From positions 28,892 through 92,891 of the forward strand of contig NZ_JAPNOA010000055.1 in assembly GCF_026626885.1 (NCBI RefSeq): DNA of 64,000 nt. The letters are read 5' to 3'. Position 1 is the stretch's first letter. Every line of letters starts with the position of its first letter. This DNA is from Parathalassolituus penaei. GTDB taxonomy: Bacteria > Pseudomonadota > Gammaproteobacteria > Pseudomonadales > Oceanobacteraceae. A model generated the notes under the pieces. The model did not search any database, was not told the DNA's origin, and saw only the letters and a list, made by a program, of their open reading frames with translations. The translations under genes and the position numbers were made by a program. Of this stretch, positions 19,279-29,244 are shown one piece after another.

Positions 19279-20421
19279 TTACTTTGTGCGCACATCAAAT
19301 CCGGCTGCCGCCAGCACGTCGTGCAGATCCTGACACTTGGCTGGCACCCCAACGCGCATGGTTGGAATATCGCGGCGCAACGGATAGTCGCGACGCAGCT
19401 GATCAAAAGCTGCCTTGCGACTACTGGCGCGACGCATAGCCGTTCGCATCATGCCGTCATCTACGCGCACTTCGTATGCAGCACGAATGGCCGTGCGCAA
19501 GGCCTGATGCACAGGTACCTGATCGGTAAAGTTGACCCGCTTCACGCCAGGCTCTGGCAGGAATTGCCCCAGTTTGCGACGAATAGGCAAACCCAGGAAC
19601 TCACACACGGCGCGGTAGATGATCTCGGTGCCGTTCATTTTGCCATCAAGGGAGTACCCCGCAATGTGGGGTGTGGCGATCAGACAACGCTGCATCAGTT
19701 CGAGATCCAGCTCCGGTTCGTTTTCCCAGACGTCCAGAATTGCTTCAAATTCTGACAAAGCCGCCAAATGGGATTTCAGCGCCTGGTTATCCACCACAGG
19801 GCCACGACAGGTATTGATCAGACAGGCGTCCGGCTTCATTTGCGCCAGACGCTCGGCATTGATCAGATGCCAGGTCGGGTGATCACCCTCGGTTGTCAGA
19901 GGCGTGTGCAGAGTCACGACATCCGCCGTCAACACTTCATCCAGGGTGGTGAGCTCACCCACTTCCGCTTCGGTTTTGAAGGGGTCAACCGCCAGAACTT
20001 TCACACCCATTTCTTCAAGGCGACGACGCAGACAAGCACCAACATTGCCGACACCCACAATCCCCACCACCAGATCAGCAAAGCGCTGATCACGGGCATC
20101 CACCAGCACGCTCAAGGCGCTGAGCACATAATCCACCACCGCCTGGGCGTTACACCCCGGAGCACTGGCAAATCCGATACCGGCGCGTTTCAGGTATTCC
20201 AGATCAATATGATCGGTCCCGATGGTGGCCGTCCCAACAAACTTCACCGGCGTTCCCGCCAGCAAATTTTCATCCACACGCGTCACCGAACGAACCAGCA
20301 AAACGTCAGTCTCAAGCAGGTCATCACGATTAACCGAGCGACCCGTAAATTGCCGGATCGGGCCAAATTCAGAGAAAAAAGAAGTAAGAAGGGGGATATT
20401 TTCGTCGGCTGATATTCGCAC
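19279..20421 (-). CDS. pdxB: Erythronate-4-phosphate dehydrogenase
   Basis: NAD-dependent D-2-hydroxyacid dehydrogenase of 380 residues; oxidises 4-phosphoerythronate in pyridoxal phosphate synthesis. Visible features are the PdxB start MRISADENIPL, ATIGTDHIDLEYL, the nucleotide-binding VGIVGVGNVGACLRRRLEEMG (about 118-138), the catalytic Arg in NTCRGPVVD, Glu in WENEPELD and His in IATPHIAGYS, and the C-terminal PdxB dimerisation domain. Length is right for the family. It is divergent from acnB with about 380 bp between them. Confidence 0.95.
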   Translation of the reverse strand: MRISADENIPLLTSFFSEFGPIRQFTGRSVNRDDLLETDVLLVRSVTRVDENLLAGTPVKFVGTATIGTDHIDLEYLKRAGIGFASAPGCNAQAVVDYVLSALSVLVDARDQRFADLVVGIVGVGNVGACLRRRLEEMGVKVLAVDPFKTEAEVGELTTLDEVLTADVVTLHTPLTTEGDHPTWHLINAERLAQMKPDACLINTCRGPVVDNQALKSHLAALSEFEAILDVWENEPELDLELMQRCLIATPHIAGYSLDGKMNGTEIIYRAVCEFLGLPIRRKLGQFLPEPGVKRVNFTDQVPVHQALRTAIRAAYEVRVDDGMMRTAMRRASSRKAAFDQLRRDYPLRRDIPTMRVGVPAKCQDLHDVLAAAGFDVRTK

Positions 20422-20805
20422 AGTATCGGGCTCTCAGAGCAAAAGATTCCGCATTTTGGCAACCTGCGCCGGGCATGACAATCATTGCAGGCTCCCCGTT
20501 ACATTATGATACATTGGCGCCCGCAAAGGCCGGGGTGAGCAAACCCGGGCTTTTGAGCAAAAAACCAACAAAAACAATCAGATCGCACGACTCAAGACCA
20601 CTATTTTTGCGATGAATGGCGGATATTGGTGAAAACACCAACCTGTAACCCGGTTAAGACCTTTGGCTTTATTAAAAGCAGTAGTCCTATCGGGTATACT
20701 TCCGCACCTGAATTCCAAATGGAAACCAACCATCGAAAGATTGTCGGCGTCCTCACAAGGGATGCAGGGTCGAATCTGACGATATTATGAGATGAGGATA
20801 TAACC
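20422..20805. promoter_or_regulatory. pdxB-acnB divergent control region with acnB promoter
   Basis: A 384-bp gap. A likely acnB promoter is TTAAAA (20672-20677), a 17-bp spacer and TATACT (20695-20700). That leaves a leader of roughly 100 bases before the GTG start. A GC-rich imperfect stem-loop (AAAGGCCGGGG paired with CCCGGGCTTT, about 20525-20554) lies upstream. The acnB ribosome site is GAGG about 11 bases before the start. I see no further gene here. Confidence 0.5.
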
Positions 20806-23409
20806 GTGTTAGAAGCTTATCGTGCTCACGTTGCCGAGCGTGCAGCGCTTGGTATTCCACCAAAGCCGCTGTCTGCCGAACAAACTGCCGCCCTGGTTGA
20901 GCTGCTGAAAAACCCACCTGCTGGCGAAGAAGAAACTCTGGTTGACCTGCTGGAAAACCGTATTCCTCCAGGTGTGGACGAAGCTGCTTACGTTAAAGCC
21001 GGCTTCCTGACCGCCGTTGTTAAAGGCGAAGCTTCCTCTCCGCTGGTTTCCAAGCAGAAAGCTGTTCAGCTGCTGGGCATGATGCAGGGCGGTTACAACA
21101 TCGAAACTCTGGTTGCCCTGCTGGACGACGCTGAGCTGGCCGAACTGGCTGGCGAAGAACTGAAAAATACCCTGCTGATGTTCGATTCTTTCAACGACGT
21201 GAAAGAAAAGATGGAAGCTGGCAACGCAGTCGCCAAAGCCGTTATGGAATCCTGGGCTAACGCCGAATGGTTCCTGAAGCGCAACAAGGTAGCTGACAGC
21301 ATCAAGATGACCGTATTCAAGGTCACTGGTGAAACCAACACTGACGACCTGTCTCCAGCTCCGGATGCATGGTCCCGTCCAGACATCCCGCTGCACGCCC
21401 GTGCCGCTTACAAGATGACCCGTGACGGTCTGACTCCTGAAGAACACGGCGTGACTGGCCCAATGGCCCAGATCGAAGCCATCAAGGCCAAAGGCCTGCC
21501 CGTTGCTTTCGTAGGTGACGTGGTTGGTACCGGCTCTTCCCGTAAGTCTGCCACCAACTCCGTACTGTGGTTCTTCGGTGACGACATCCCTGGTGTGCCT
21601 AACAAGCGCGGCGGCGGTGTATGTATCGGTTCCAAAGTCGCTCCGATCTTCTTTAACACCATGGAAGACGCTGGCGCTCTGGTATTCGAAGCACCAGTAG
21701 AAAAAATGAACATGGGCGACGTGATTGAAATCCGTCCATACGAAGGCAAAATCCTGAACGAAGCCGGTGAAGTAATCTCCGAATTCGGCTTCAAGTCCGA
21801 TGTAATTCTGGACGAAGTACAGGCTGGCGGTCGTATCCCTCTGATCATCGGTCGTGGTCTGACCACCAAGGCTCGCGCTGCTCTGGGCATGGGCGCCACC
21901 GACATCTTCCGTCTGCCACAGGATCCAGCCGACACCGGCAAGGGCTTCACCCTGGCTCAGAAGATGGTAGGCAAGGCGTGCGGTCTGTCTGAAGGTCAGG
22001 GCATCCGTCCAGGCACCTACTGTGAACCGAAGATGACCACCGTTGGTTCTCAGGACACCACTGGTCCAATGACCCGTGACGAACTGAAAGACCTGGCGTG
22101 TCTGGGCTTCTCTGCTGATCTGGTAATGCAGTCCTTCTGTCACACTGCTGCTTATCCAAAGCCAGTTGACGTTGCCATGCAGCACTCTCTGCCTGACTTC
22201 ATCATGACCCGTGGTGGTGTATCCCTGCGTCCAGGCGACGGTATCATCCACTCCTGGCTGAACCGTATGCTGCTGCCAGATACTGTTGGTACCGGTGGTG
22301 ACTCTCACACCCGTTTCCCAATGGGTATCTCCTTCCCAGCCGGTTCCGGTCTGGTTGCATTCGCTGCTGCTACCGGCGTTATGCCTCTGGACATGCCAGA
22401 GTCTGTACTGGTTCGCTTCAGCGGTACCATGCAGCCTGGTATCACCCTGCGCGACCTGGTTCATGCCATCCCTCTGTACGGTATCAAGCAAGGCCTGCTG
22501 ACCGTTGAGAAGAAAGGCAAGATCAACGAATTCTCCGGTCGTATCCTGGAGATCGAAGGTCTGGAGCAACTGACTGTAGAACAAGCGTTCGAACTGTCTG
22601 ACGCTTCTGCTGAGCGTTCCGCTGCTGGCTGTACTGTAACCCTGTCTGAAGAGTCAGTGGCTGAGTACCTGAAGTCCAACATCGTAATGCTGCGCTGGAT
22701 GATTGCTGAAGGTTACGGCGATCCACGTACTCTGGAACGTCGCGCCAAGGCGATGGAAGAGTGGCTGGCCAACCCAGCACTGATGCGTGCAGACGCTGAC
22801 GCTGAATACGCTCACGTGATCGAAATCAACCTGGACGAGATCAAAGAGCCAATCGTTTGCTGCCCTAACGACCCGGACGATGCCAAGACCCTGTCTGACG
22901 TTGCTGGCGTTAAAGTAGACGAAGTATTCGTTGGTTCTTGCATGACCAACATCGGTCACTTCCGTGCTGCTGGTAAACTGCTGTCCCAGCACAAAGGTGG
23001 TCTGTCTACCCGTTTCTGGATGTCTCCTCCAACCAAGATGGACGAGGCTCAGCTGATGGAAGAAGGTTACTTCAATATCTACGGCACTTCCGGTGTTCGC
23101 ACCGAGATGCCAGGCTGCTCCCTGTGCATGGGTAACCAGGCACGTGTTCAGGCCGGTACTACCGTTCTGTCCACCTCTACCCGTAACTTCCCGAACCGTC
23201 TGGGCGATGGTGCCAACGTGTACCTGACCTCTGCGGAACTGGCTTCTGTAGGCGCCATCCTGGGCAAACTGCCAACTACCGCAGAATACATGGAATACGC
23301 CAACAAGCTGGACAGCATGTCTGCTGACGTTTACAAGTACCTGAACTTCGACAAGATGGATCAGTACACCAAGAAAGCAGCTACTGCCCTGATCGCTTCT
23401 GACAAGTAA
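20806..23409 (+). CDS. acnB: Aconitate hydratase B
   Basis: Bifunctional aconitase 2 / 2-methylisocitrate dehydratase of 867 residues, the main TCA-cycle aconitase. It has the AcnB-specific N-terminal HEAT-like domain starting [19 protein letters not shown], the swivel domain (about 165-380), and the 4Fe-4S ligands in [14 protein letters not shown] and GCSLCMGNQ. Start is GTG. Codon choice is strongly biased (CTG, CGT, GAA, ATC), as expected of a highly expressed gene and visibly stronger than in its neighbours. A terminator follows 49 bases after the stop. Confidence 0.97.
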   Translation: MLEAYRAHVAERAALGIPPKPLSAEQTAALVELLKNPPAGEEETLVDLLENRIPPGVDEAAYVKAGFLTAVVKGEASSPLVSKQKAVQLLGMMQGGYNIETLVALLDDAELAELAGEELKNTLLMFDSFNDVKEKMEAGNAVAKAVMESWANAEWFLKRNKVADSIKMTVFKVTGETNTDDLSPAPDAWSRPDIPLHARAAYKMTRDGLTPEEHGVTGPMAQIEAIKAKGLPVAFVGDVVGTGSSRKSATNSVLWFFGDDIPGVPNKRGGGVCIGSKVAPIFFNTMEDAGALVFEAPVEKMNMGDVIEIRPYEGKILNEAGEVISEFGFKSDVILDEVQAGGRIPLIIGRGLTTKARAALGMGATDIFRLPQDPADTGKGFTLAQKMVGKACGLSEGQGIRPGTYCEPKMTTVGSQDTTGPMTRDELKDLACLGFSADLVMQSFCHTAAYPKPVDVAMQHSLPDFIMTRGGVSLRPGDGIIHSWLNRMLLPDTVGTGGDSHTRFPMGISFPAGSGLVAFAAATGVMPLDMPESVLVRFSGTMQPGITLRDLVHAIPLYGIKQGLLTVEKKGKINEFSGRILEIEGLEQLTVEQAFELSDASAERSAAGCTVTLSEESVAEYLKSNIVMLRWMIAEGYGDPRTLERRAKAMEEWLANPALMRADADAEYAHVIEINLDEIKEPIVCCPNDPDDAKTLSDVAGVKVDEVFVGSCMTNIGHFRAAGKLLSQHKGGLSTRFWMSPPTKMDEAQLMEEGYFNIYGTSGVRTEMPGCSLCMGNQARVQAGTTVLSTSTRNFPNRLGDGANVYLTSAELASVGAILGKLPTTAEYMEYANKLDSMSADVYKYLNFDKMDQYTKKAATALIASDK

Positions 23410-23457
23410 TGGCTGAGGCCTCCCTCCCCGGAGGCCAACACCACTTGCCAACAAGCA

Positions 23458-23487
23458 TAAAAAAACCGGCCAAGGCCGGTTTTTTTA
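23458..23487. terminator. Bidirectional terminator between acnB and the PKD gene cluster
   Basis: CCGGCC-AA-GGCCGG stem (23465-23478) flanked by A-rich sequence on the left and seven T on the right, so it can stop transcripts from both sides. A second hairpin, GGCCTCC/GGAGGCC, lies at 23417-23435 just after the acnB stop. Confidence 0.85.
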
Positions 23488-23516
23488 TGTCTGGAATTCA
23501 GAGGCCCTGACAATAC

Positions 23517-24041
23517 TCAGTTGCCGCCGCGCACCACGTACACGACCTTGTATTCCGACTTGCCCACCAGACTTTCAGCCCCGGCGGTGAAATCGAGTAC
23601 CCGCACCTGACCCGCATCAGAAAAAGACGATGTTGACGACCAGAAACCGGTAGCCGAGTAGGTCAACGGAAACAACGAGGCATTGATGGATGGTGTAGCA
23701 CACGCGCGCTCGACCAGACTCCGCAACTCGTTAATGTTTGGCAAACGCCAATCAGAATAACCGGCAAAGCTCAACGCTTCGGCATCCTCCAGCGCCGATT
23801 CCCAATTACCGTATGACGCATCACCGGTACAAGCAGAACCACTCCAGGTCTGACCGAGTGGACACTGGCGCCAGGTCAAGCCGGTCACTTTGCTGGTAAC
23901 CGAACCGTTACCATTATCGGTAAACGAGCTGGTCGGATTGATCAGCGTTACCCCATCCAGACATGACTGGGTCATGGTGTCAGCGGCATTCGCCAGCATC
24001 GGCCATACAAGTGCCAGCATCAGCAAGGATTTGCCCATCAT
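23517..24041 (-). CDS. Small exported DUF1566 (Lcl_C-type) protein, copy 1
   Basis: A 174-residue secreted protein: signal peptide (about 1-19), then one DUF1566/Lcl C-terminal-like domain with the typical GLTWRQCPLGQTW, GYSDWRLPNINELRSLVE and FWSSTSS blocks and four or more cysteines. Similar domains occur in Legionella collagen-like adhesins and many environmental secreted proteins; function is unknown. Its start overlaps the stop of the larger upstream lipoprotein gene by 4 bp (ATGA type). Paralogue of the gene at 25837. A terminator follows. Confidence 0.7.
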   Translation of the reverse strand: MMGKSLLMLALVWPMLANAADTMTQSCLDGVTLINPTSSFTDNGNGSVTSKVTGLTWRQCPLGQTWSGSACTGDASYGNWESALEDAEALSFAGYSDWRLPNINELRSLVERACATPSINASLFPLTYSATGFWSSTSSFSDAGQVRVLDFTAGAESLVGKSEYKVVYVVRGGN

Positions 24042-25810
24042 TCCTGTTCTCCCGCTACCAGACGCACCGGACGCGCAACACTTTTCGCTTCGGTTGCTGC
24101 CGTCCCTGTATTAAAACTCACCGACCAGGCCGACCAGGCACCGGATGCTCCCGTCTCACGGGTCCAGTAACTCTTGTTGTAGACGGTATTCGGGAAGTAA
24201 TCGTCGTCGATGGATGGCGCTTCGGCCCCATGATTCACAATCCCGCTCAACTCGCGTGTGGTTGGCAAGCGCCAGCTGGTCAATCCACACAACTCCTGTT
24301 CGTTCACGTAACTGACGTAGTTTGCGGTCTGACAAATAACATCCGTACCAATGGAACAACTGCCAGCATCGGCTGATTTTGACGCCGCCGATGTACCGGA
24401 GTTACCGCCATTGATTGAGGTATCCGTGCTGTACCAGGTAAAGGTGGAGGCAGCGCTGTAAGCACTGCTGGACGATGCAGACTTTACTTCCCAGACCAGA
24501 CCGGTGTGCACATCAAACACACAACTCCAGTCGTCAGCGGTTGCATCAAGAATCGTGCCATCAGCATCCATCTTGATGAAATCAAAGCCAGCCGCACCGG
24601 CACCACTCTTGGCCAGATTTCCTGCAAGGGCACTGGCATCACGACCATAATCACCGTCCTGGCCGGAATAACCACTCTCAGGGCAATCATTACCCCCCGC
24701 AGACAGGTTGGAGCAGGTATCCAGACCAGTGTCATTCAGAAGTCCGGTCGCACCGATGGTAACCGTCACCACACTGGTGGCATGCACCTCACTGCTGGCA
24801 TCACTCTCGTCCGAGTCACGCACCGCCGTTACTGCAAAGTAATAGGTAGTAATGGAGTCAGGTGATGCCAGCACATACTCATTATCGGCAACCCCCGTCA
24901 CCATATGCCCTGCAACCAGACTGGCGTAGTTATCAACATCAACCGGACTGCCAAAACTCTCAGCGGCGTAATAGACGTTGTAACTGTCGGCACCGGTGAC
25001 GGCATCCCAACTCAAAGTGAATCCTGCCAGGCTGGTGGTCACCGCCAGATTAGCCGGCGCAGCCATTTCCGGGTAAACCCTGACGTTAACCGTATCAGCA
25101 TCGGTTGCACCGCCGTCGTCGGTGACCACCAGAGCAAATACCAGCGTTTCCTGCGAGGTAACCGTTGGCGCAGCAAACACAAGCGTTGAGGATGTCTTAT
25201 CAGTCAGAGTAACCGAGGTGCCACTCACTTGCTGCCAGGCATACGACAACACTACTCCATCGTAATCACTGCCTGAACCGGTAAGGGTAACGGTATCTCC
25301 GGAGGTGGCCACCTGGTCAGAACCGGCATTGGCGACCGGCTTGACGTTGGATGCCGAGTCTTCGGAAATATAAAGCGTGATGTTCACGGTATCAGTATCG
25401 GTAGCACCGTTGTTATCGGTAACCGTCAGAGCAAACACCAGCACTTCGGACGCTGTCACATCCGGCAGCACAACCGTCGTGGTTGCAGCCGTGGCGTTAT
25501 TAATCACCGCAGCCGTACCATCCAGCTGCTGCCACTCGTAACTGACGATGGTGCCATCCGAATCAAGCCCACTCCCCGGCAAATACAGAGTGGTACCCGC
25601 CACCGCCGACTGGTCCCGCCCAGCATTGGCCACAGGGGCCACATTGGTACTGGAACTGGTATCGTCATCATCTGTCGAGTCATCGGTTCCGGTATCAGTC
25701 CCCGAATCAGAACCAGAACTCACTGGCGTTGCCGAACTGGTGCCGCCACACCCCGACAATACCAGCGCCACCACCAACCATGGCCACAACCGTTTCCCCG
25801 CAATCTGCAT
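24038..25810 (-). CDS. Surface lipoprotein with two PKD-like domains, FN3 and DUF1566, copy 1
   Basis: A 590-residue lipoprotein: signal peptide with lipobox LSGC (Cys21), an Asp/Thr/Ser-rich linker (22-52, with GTDTGTDDSTDDDDTSSS), two PKD-like beta-sandwich domains (about 53-150 and 155-250, each with VANAG-DQ and VSYEWQQ or LSYAWQQ), a fibronectin type III domain (about 253-350, with ADSYNVYYAAES) and a C-terminal DUF1566 domain (about 365-585, with GLVWEVKS and SWRLPTTRELSGIV). Probably exposed at the cell surface. Paralogue of 26349-27728 and translationally coupled to the small gene after it. Confidence 0.75.
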   Translation of the reverse strand: MQIAGKRLWPWLVVALVLSGCGGTSSATPVSSGSDSGTDTGTDDSTDDDDTSSSTNVAPVANAGRDQSAVAGTTLYLPGSGLDSDGTIVSYEWQQLDGTAAVINNATAATTTVVLPDVTASEVLVFALTVTDNNGATDTDTVNITLYISEDSASNVKPVANAGSDQVATSGDTVTLTGSGSDYDGVVLSYAWQQVSGTSVTLTDKTSSTLVFAAPTVTSQETLVFALVVTDDGGATDADTVNVRVYPEMAAPANLAVTTSLAGFTLSWDAVTGADSYNVYYAAESFGSPVDVDNYASLVAGHMVTGVADNEYVLASPDSITTYYFAVTAVRDSDESDASSEVHATSVVTVTIGATGLLNDTGLDTCSNLSAGGNDCPESGYSGQDGDYGRDASALAGNLAKSGAGAAGFDFIKMDADGTILDATADDWSCVFDVHTGLVWEVKSASSSSAYSAASTFTWYSTDTSINGGNSGTSAASKSADAGSCSIGTDVICQTANYVSYVNEQELCGLTSWRLPTTRELSGIVNHGAEAPSIDDDYFPNTVYNKSYWTRETGASGAWSAWSVSFNTGTAATEAKSVARPVRLVAGEQE

Positions 25811-25836
25811 ATAAAGGTCTCTCCGTATTCCGGTTA

Positions 25837-26352
25837 TCAGCGCATATCACGCACAAGCAACAGATAACTGGTGTCGTACAAGGCATCTCGTACCCGGCCA
25901 CTATAAAAATCCAGCACCTGAATAACCGGTGCACCATCCACATCCCTGGCACTGCTGCTCAGGTAATGGTTATTACGAATATCAGGAAAATAGGCAAGGT
26001 CAGCGGCAGGCCCCACGCAGGACCACTCAACCAGACTCTGCAACTCATTGATATTCGGAACACGCCAACCCTGATAACCCGCCAGCGTCAAGTCAGTGAC
26101 CGCCAGCAGTGCACCGGTAAGGTCCACCGCCACAGGCGACCCCGAGCAAACGCCAGATTTCCAGGTCTGGCCATAACTGCACGCCGACCACAACAGACCG
26201 GTTTGCAGGTCATAAATACTGCCGTCTTTCTGACTGCGAAAGCGTTCACTACCCGTGGTCTTCACGAGGGTACTGCTACAGGTTTGTGCCATTACCGGCT
26301 GCACAACCAGCGCCGCCAAGACGATCAACCACCCTGCGCATGCCGTTTTCAT
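25837..26352 (-). CDS. Small exported DUF1566 (Lcl_C-type) protein, copy 2
   Basis: A 171-residue secreted protein with a signal peptide ending near VMAQ (residue ~23) and one DUF1566 domain: GLLWSACSYGQTW, GYQGWRVPNINELQSLVE, then a VIQVLDFYSGRVRD strand pair. It has the same size, signal, cysteine pattern and position relative to a large lipoprotein as the gene at 23517, so the two arose by duplication of a gene pair. It overlaps the upstream stop by 4 bp, and 26 bp separate it from the copy 1 lipoprotein, so all four genes may be one transcript. Confidence 0.7.
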   Translation of the reverse strand: MKTACAGWLIVLAALVVQPVMAQTCSSTLVKTTGSERFRSQKDGSIYDLQTGLLWSACSYGQTWKSGVCSGSPVAVDLTGALLAVTDLTLAGYQGWRVPNINELQSLVEWSCVGPAADLAYFPDIRNNHYLSSSARDVDGAPVIQVLDFYSGRVRDALYDTSYLLLVRDMR

Positions 26353-27728
26353 TGGCTGCCTCCATCACTGACCATCATGACCTGACGCGGCAACTCCTTG
26401 CTGTACGGAGTATCGGGACGCCCATCCAGACTCACAATCCAGGCCTGGGTTGCATCCCCTGCCCAGCTATCGGCACTCCAGTACCAGGCATGTGTGTCGT
26501 ACAGACACGCATCGTCTTCATCACACAAGCCCCCCACATCACTGACACCCCGCAATTCTGCCACCGTTGGCAACCGCCAGTCGGTTCGACCACACAAGGC
26601 AAGACCATCCAGATAGTTGTTGTAGGATGCCGTATTACACACATCACCACTGCATTCCGAGCCGTAATACAGACCCGCCTGACCACCATTCGTGGTTGCC
26701 ACTGCGCTGTACCAGCTGAAGCGATTACCGTCTGTGCGGACAATATCGTCAGCGTTTTTGAGCTCCCAGATCAGCCCGCTGTGATTGTCCTTCAGGCAAT
26801 GCGCAGCACTTCTGTCGGTCACGGCATTGCCGTCCTCATCCAGCAGCGTGAAATCCATGGCCGCCACACCAGAGCCGGTTTTTGACAGAGTTCCCGCCAA
26901 GGCTCCAGCAGTACGACCGTATTGGGCATCCTGACCACTCAATCCGTCGGCCGGACAGTCAGTCCACTCACCATCCGTGCCGATACAGGTTTCGAGCGTT
27001 GTATCCTGAAGCGCTTGAGTAAACGGAAAGGTCTGGCCAATCAGACGGGTAATCTCGGTTGAAGCAACACTTTCGGTGCGCGTCCCACAAACAGCTGCCG
27101 AGCAAACCGCCGTCACCACAAAATAGTATCGGGTACCGGTTTCAAGACCCGTCAGTTGATAGGGAGTAGCAGGCGCGGAGGTGATATCAGGAAACAGATA
27201 ACCATCGGTTAGCGTTGCATAGGAGGATAAACTGCTGAGCGAGGCAAACGACTCCGTCGCCATATAGAGGTTGTAGGTCGACGCATGATCCACGGCATCC
27301 CAATTGGTCACTGCATTGGTGCCGACATTACGCATCCAGAAATTGACCGGTGCTGCGACACCAGCGGCTACCGACATCGATACACTGGTAGAACCTGTTG
27401 CACCATCGTTATCGGTCACCACCACATTAAATACCAGACTCTGGGCCGACACCCCCACAGGTGCAACGAAGGTTGGCGCCGCAATCGTTGCCGACGACAA
27501 CTCAACACTGGTTCCAGATATCTGGGTCCACTGATAGCTGCTGATCGTCCCATCGACGTCCAGTGCTGAAGCCGTCAGGCGAATCGTCGCTCCGGCCGTG
27601 AGTGGTGACGTCGCCGACACCGAAATGGATACACTGGGTTTCTCATTGGATGTTGTCCCTGCTCCTCCACAGCCGGCCAGAGCAATCGCAACCACTCCTG
27701 GCAGCCACCACGGGCAATCCAGCGTCAT
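26349..27728 (-). CDS. Surface lipoprotein with PKD-like domain, FN3-like domain and DUF1566, copy 2
   Basis: A 459-residue lipoprotein: lipobox LAGC with Cys20, one PKD-like domain (about 30-125, with ISSYQWTQISGTSVEL), a fibronectin-like domain (about 130-225, with ASTYNLYMATESF) and a C-terminal DUF1566 domain (about 235-455, with GLIWELKNADD and DWRLPTVAELRGV). It is like the copy 1 lipoprotein but with one PKD domain fewer and no acidic linker. It is the first gene of the four-gene run. Function is unknown; adhesion or polysaccharide binding would fit the domains but is inference. Confidence 0.75.
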   Translation of the reverse strand: MTLDCPWWLPGVVAIALAGCGGAGTTSNEKPSVSISVSATSPLTAGATIRLTASALDVDGTISSYQWTQISGTSVELSSATIAAPTFVAPVGVSAQSLVFNVVVTDNDGATGSTSVSMSVAAGVAAPVNFWMRNVGTNAVTNWDAVDHASTYNLYMATESFASLSSLSSYATLTDGYLFPDITSAPATPYQLTGLETGTRYYFVVTAVCSAAVCGTRTESVASTEITRLIGQTFPFTQALQDTTLETCIGTDGEWTDCPADGLSGQDAQYGRTAGALAGTLSKTGSGVAAMDFTLLDEDGNAVTDRSAAHCLKDNHSGLIWELKNADDIVRTDGNRFSWYSAVATTNGGQAGLYYGSECSGDVCNTASYNNYLDGLALCGRTDWRLPTVAELRGVSDVGGLCDEDDACLYDTHAWYWSADSWAGDATQAWIVSLDGRPDTPYSKELPRQVMMVSDGGSQ

Positions 27729-27779
27729 GTTATCCCCTTGCTAATGAATCAATTCCGATGCCGTCGCATCATGTGTTAT

Positions 27780-27791
27780 TTATCATGATAA
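27780..27791. promoter_or_regulatory. 12-bp palindrome upstream of the PKD lipoprotein operon
   Basis: TTATCATGATAA is a perfect palindrome 52 bp upstream of the first lipoprotein ATG, in an AT-rich 235-bp gap (27729-27963). It could be an operator or part of a promoter; nothing else in the gap stands out. Confidence 0.25.
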
Positions 27792-27963
27792 GAAAAACAG
27801 TTGCAAATGACCCCTGTCTTTCGAGATTTTTCACCCTGCTGACAAACACCCTCAAAAACCGATGCTGGAATCACAGACAGACCAGAACATTGTCAATCAA
27901 TATTCTTTTACCTTAGCGCAATCCAGCATTCTCTCCATATCGCTGCATACATCAGCCACGAAC

Positions 27964-28806
27964 TCACCCCGCTCGCTGCAACAATTCACTCGACAGGCTG
28001 GAGAAGTAACTCTGAAATGCCGAGTTGATTTTTGAGCGCTGTTCATCCTTGGGATAGAGCCCCATACGGGCATCTTCAGACTGGCGGGTGCCTTTTACCA
28101 AAAATTCGTTATGAATCGATGAGTCTTGAATAAAAGCCTCAAAACTGCGCGCCACCAATTCCTCTGGTCTGCTGAAATAGAAACTGCCCATGACCTGATC
28201 CACCATCTGGCTACGCTGTGCCAGCTCACTGGCCTTGCCATCTGGCGCCAACAACACCGTCCGATAGCAATCGGACAACAAGCGATTAAGGGGATGCTCC
28301 AACATGGGTTGCGACGACCACAACGACGACGCCAGAGACAAATCCGGCTCGCGCGCAAAGGCCTTATCAGCGATGAAATGATCAAACGCATGAAACCATT
28401 CATGGGCAATACTGCCAGGCCCAGCATTTTTAGCCAGCGCAAACGTCCGGCGTGCCGGTTCGTAATGGGCTGCCGCTCCCGGCCTGCCACCCGTTCCATA
28501 CTTCAGCCCGAGGCTACCCCGCAACGAAATCAACACTCGCCCCAGGTAAATCTGTTCCGTTGGCTGCAAACGCCGCCCCGCCAGAATCTGTACCAGATCA
28601 CTCAGAGCATCATAGAAGTACCCAGCCGCCCGCTCCTGCTCAGCCACCGTCACCCAGCGTCCAATCGCCACTCCCTGAAAATCAAACCATTGCCGAATCG
28701 TCAGAAAATCCGGAATCACCCCACCCAACAACAGGCGATGATCCGGCCCACGACGCCGATACTCCCTGACGGAAGTCGTTACAGACGTATTTGAATGATC
28801 TGACAT
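27964..28806 (-). CDS. LPD1-like putative zinc metallopeptidase (stand-alone)
   Basis: About 280 residues, no signal peptide. It carries an LPD1-type block (large polyvalent protein associated domain 1): GSLGLKYGTGGRPGAAAHYE followed by a lysine/alanine strand and GSIAHEWFHAFDH. The latter (about 135-143 from the ATG at 28806) is an HExxH-xxx-H arrangement that could bind zinc. LPD1 is usually a module inside very long phage or plasmid polyvalent proteins; here it is alone. I recall similar chromosomal proteins being annotated CLCA_X family. A GTG at 28818 is an alternative start. Protease activity is inference. Confidence 0.6.
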   Translation of the reverse strand: MSDHSNTSVTTSVREYRRRGPDHRLLLGGVIPDFLTIRQWFDFQGVAIGRWVTVAEQERAAGYFYDALSDLVQILAGRRLQPTEQIYLGRVLISLRGSLGLKYGTGGRPGAAAHYEPARRTFALAKNAGPGSIAHEWFHAFDHFIADKAFAREPDLSLASSLWSSQPMLEHPLNRLLSDCYRTVLLAPDGKASELAQRSQMVDQVMGSFYFSRPEELVARSFEAFIQDSSIHNEFLVKGTRQSEDARMGLYPKDEQRSKINSAFQSYFSSLSSELLQRAG

Positions 28807-28836
28807 GAGTTTTGACACCCTGAAATGACCAATGGA

Positions 28837-29114
28837 CCCTCTGAATAACCCGGTGCCCGCTCTGGCTTATCGGGATGGTGATGAATCCCGAAGCCGATTT
28901 GATGACCCTCTTACTAAATACTGAGGCTATGTCAAAACCTGCAACACAAAGCCATCACCATCCCGAAAGCCCCGAAGGGCGCGGGCTGCAGCGCGTTTGA
29001 GCGGTGTTGACGAACCTGCGCGGCCCGACTTGAAAAGGACCCAGCCAGGTTGTTCGTCATTTCGCTACGTTCGTCACCTTGCTCACACACACTGCAGCAC
29101 TCGCACACGACTGG
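28837..29114. repeat. Dispersed repeat family 1, copy B (~278 bp)
   Basis: Same sequence family and orientation as copy A at 18889-19160. Both begin CCCTCTGAAT, share CTCTGGCTTATCGGGATG and the GTTGACGAACCTGCGCGGCC block, and end in a TCGC(A/G)CACGACTG stretch. It includes GCTGCAGCGCGTTTGAGCGG (28986-29005), the module seen again near 48985 and 56528. The open frame starting at 28997 is not conserved in copy A and is rejected as a gene. Confidence 0.8.
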
Positions 29115-29244
29115 TAGGGCGGAGCCGAGCGCTGTGCAGAGTTATTCAGAGTGTCCCTAGATTATTGTCCGCATCTCCGCTCTTGAATAAACCGTTTTTT
29201 ACTATTTGGATCAACAACACAGAAATACAGAGATACAGAAATAA

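Noticed and set aside
20809..22584. 591-codon open frame on the minus strand
   Set aside because: It lies wholly antisense to acnB, whose domain content and codon bias are unmistakable; the composition (rich in His, Gln, Thr) is a typical shadow of biased codons.
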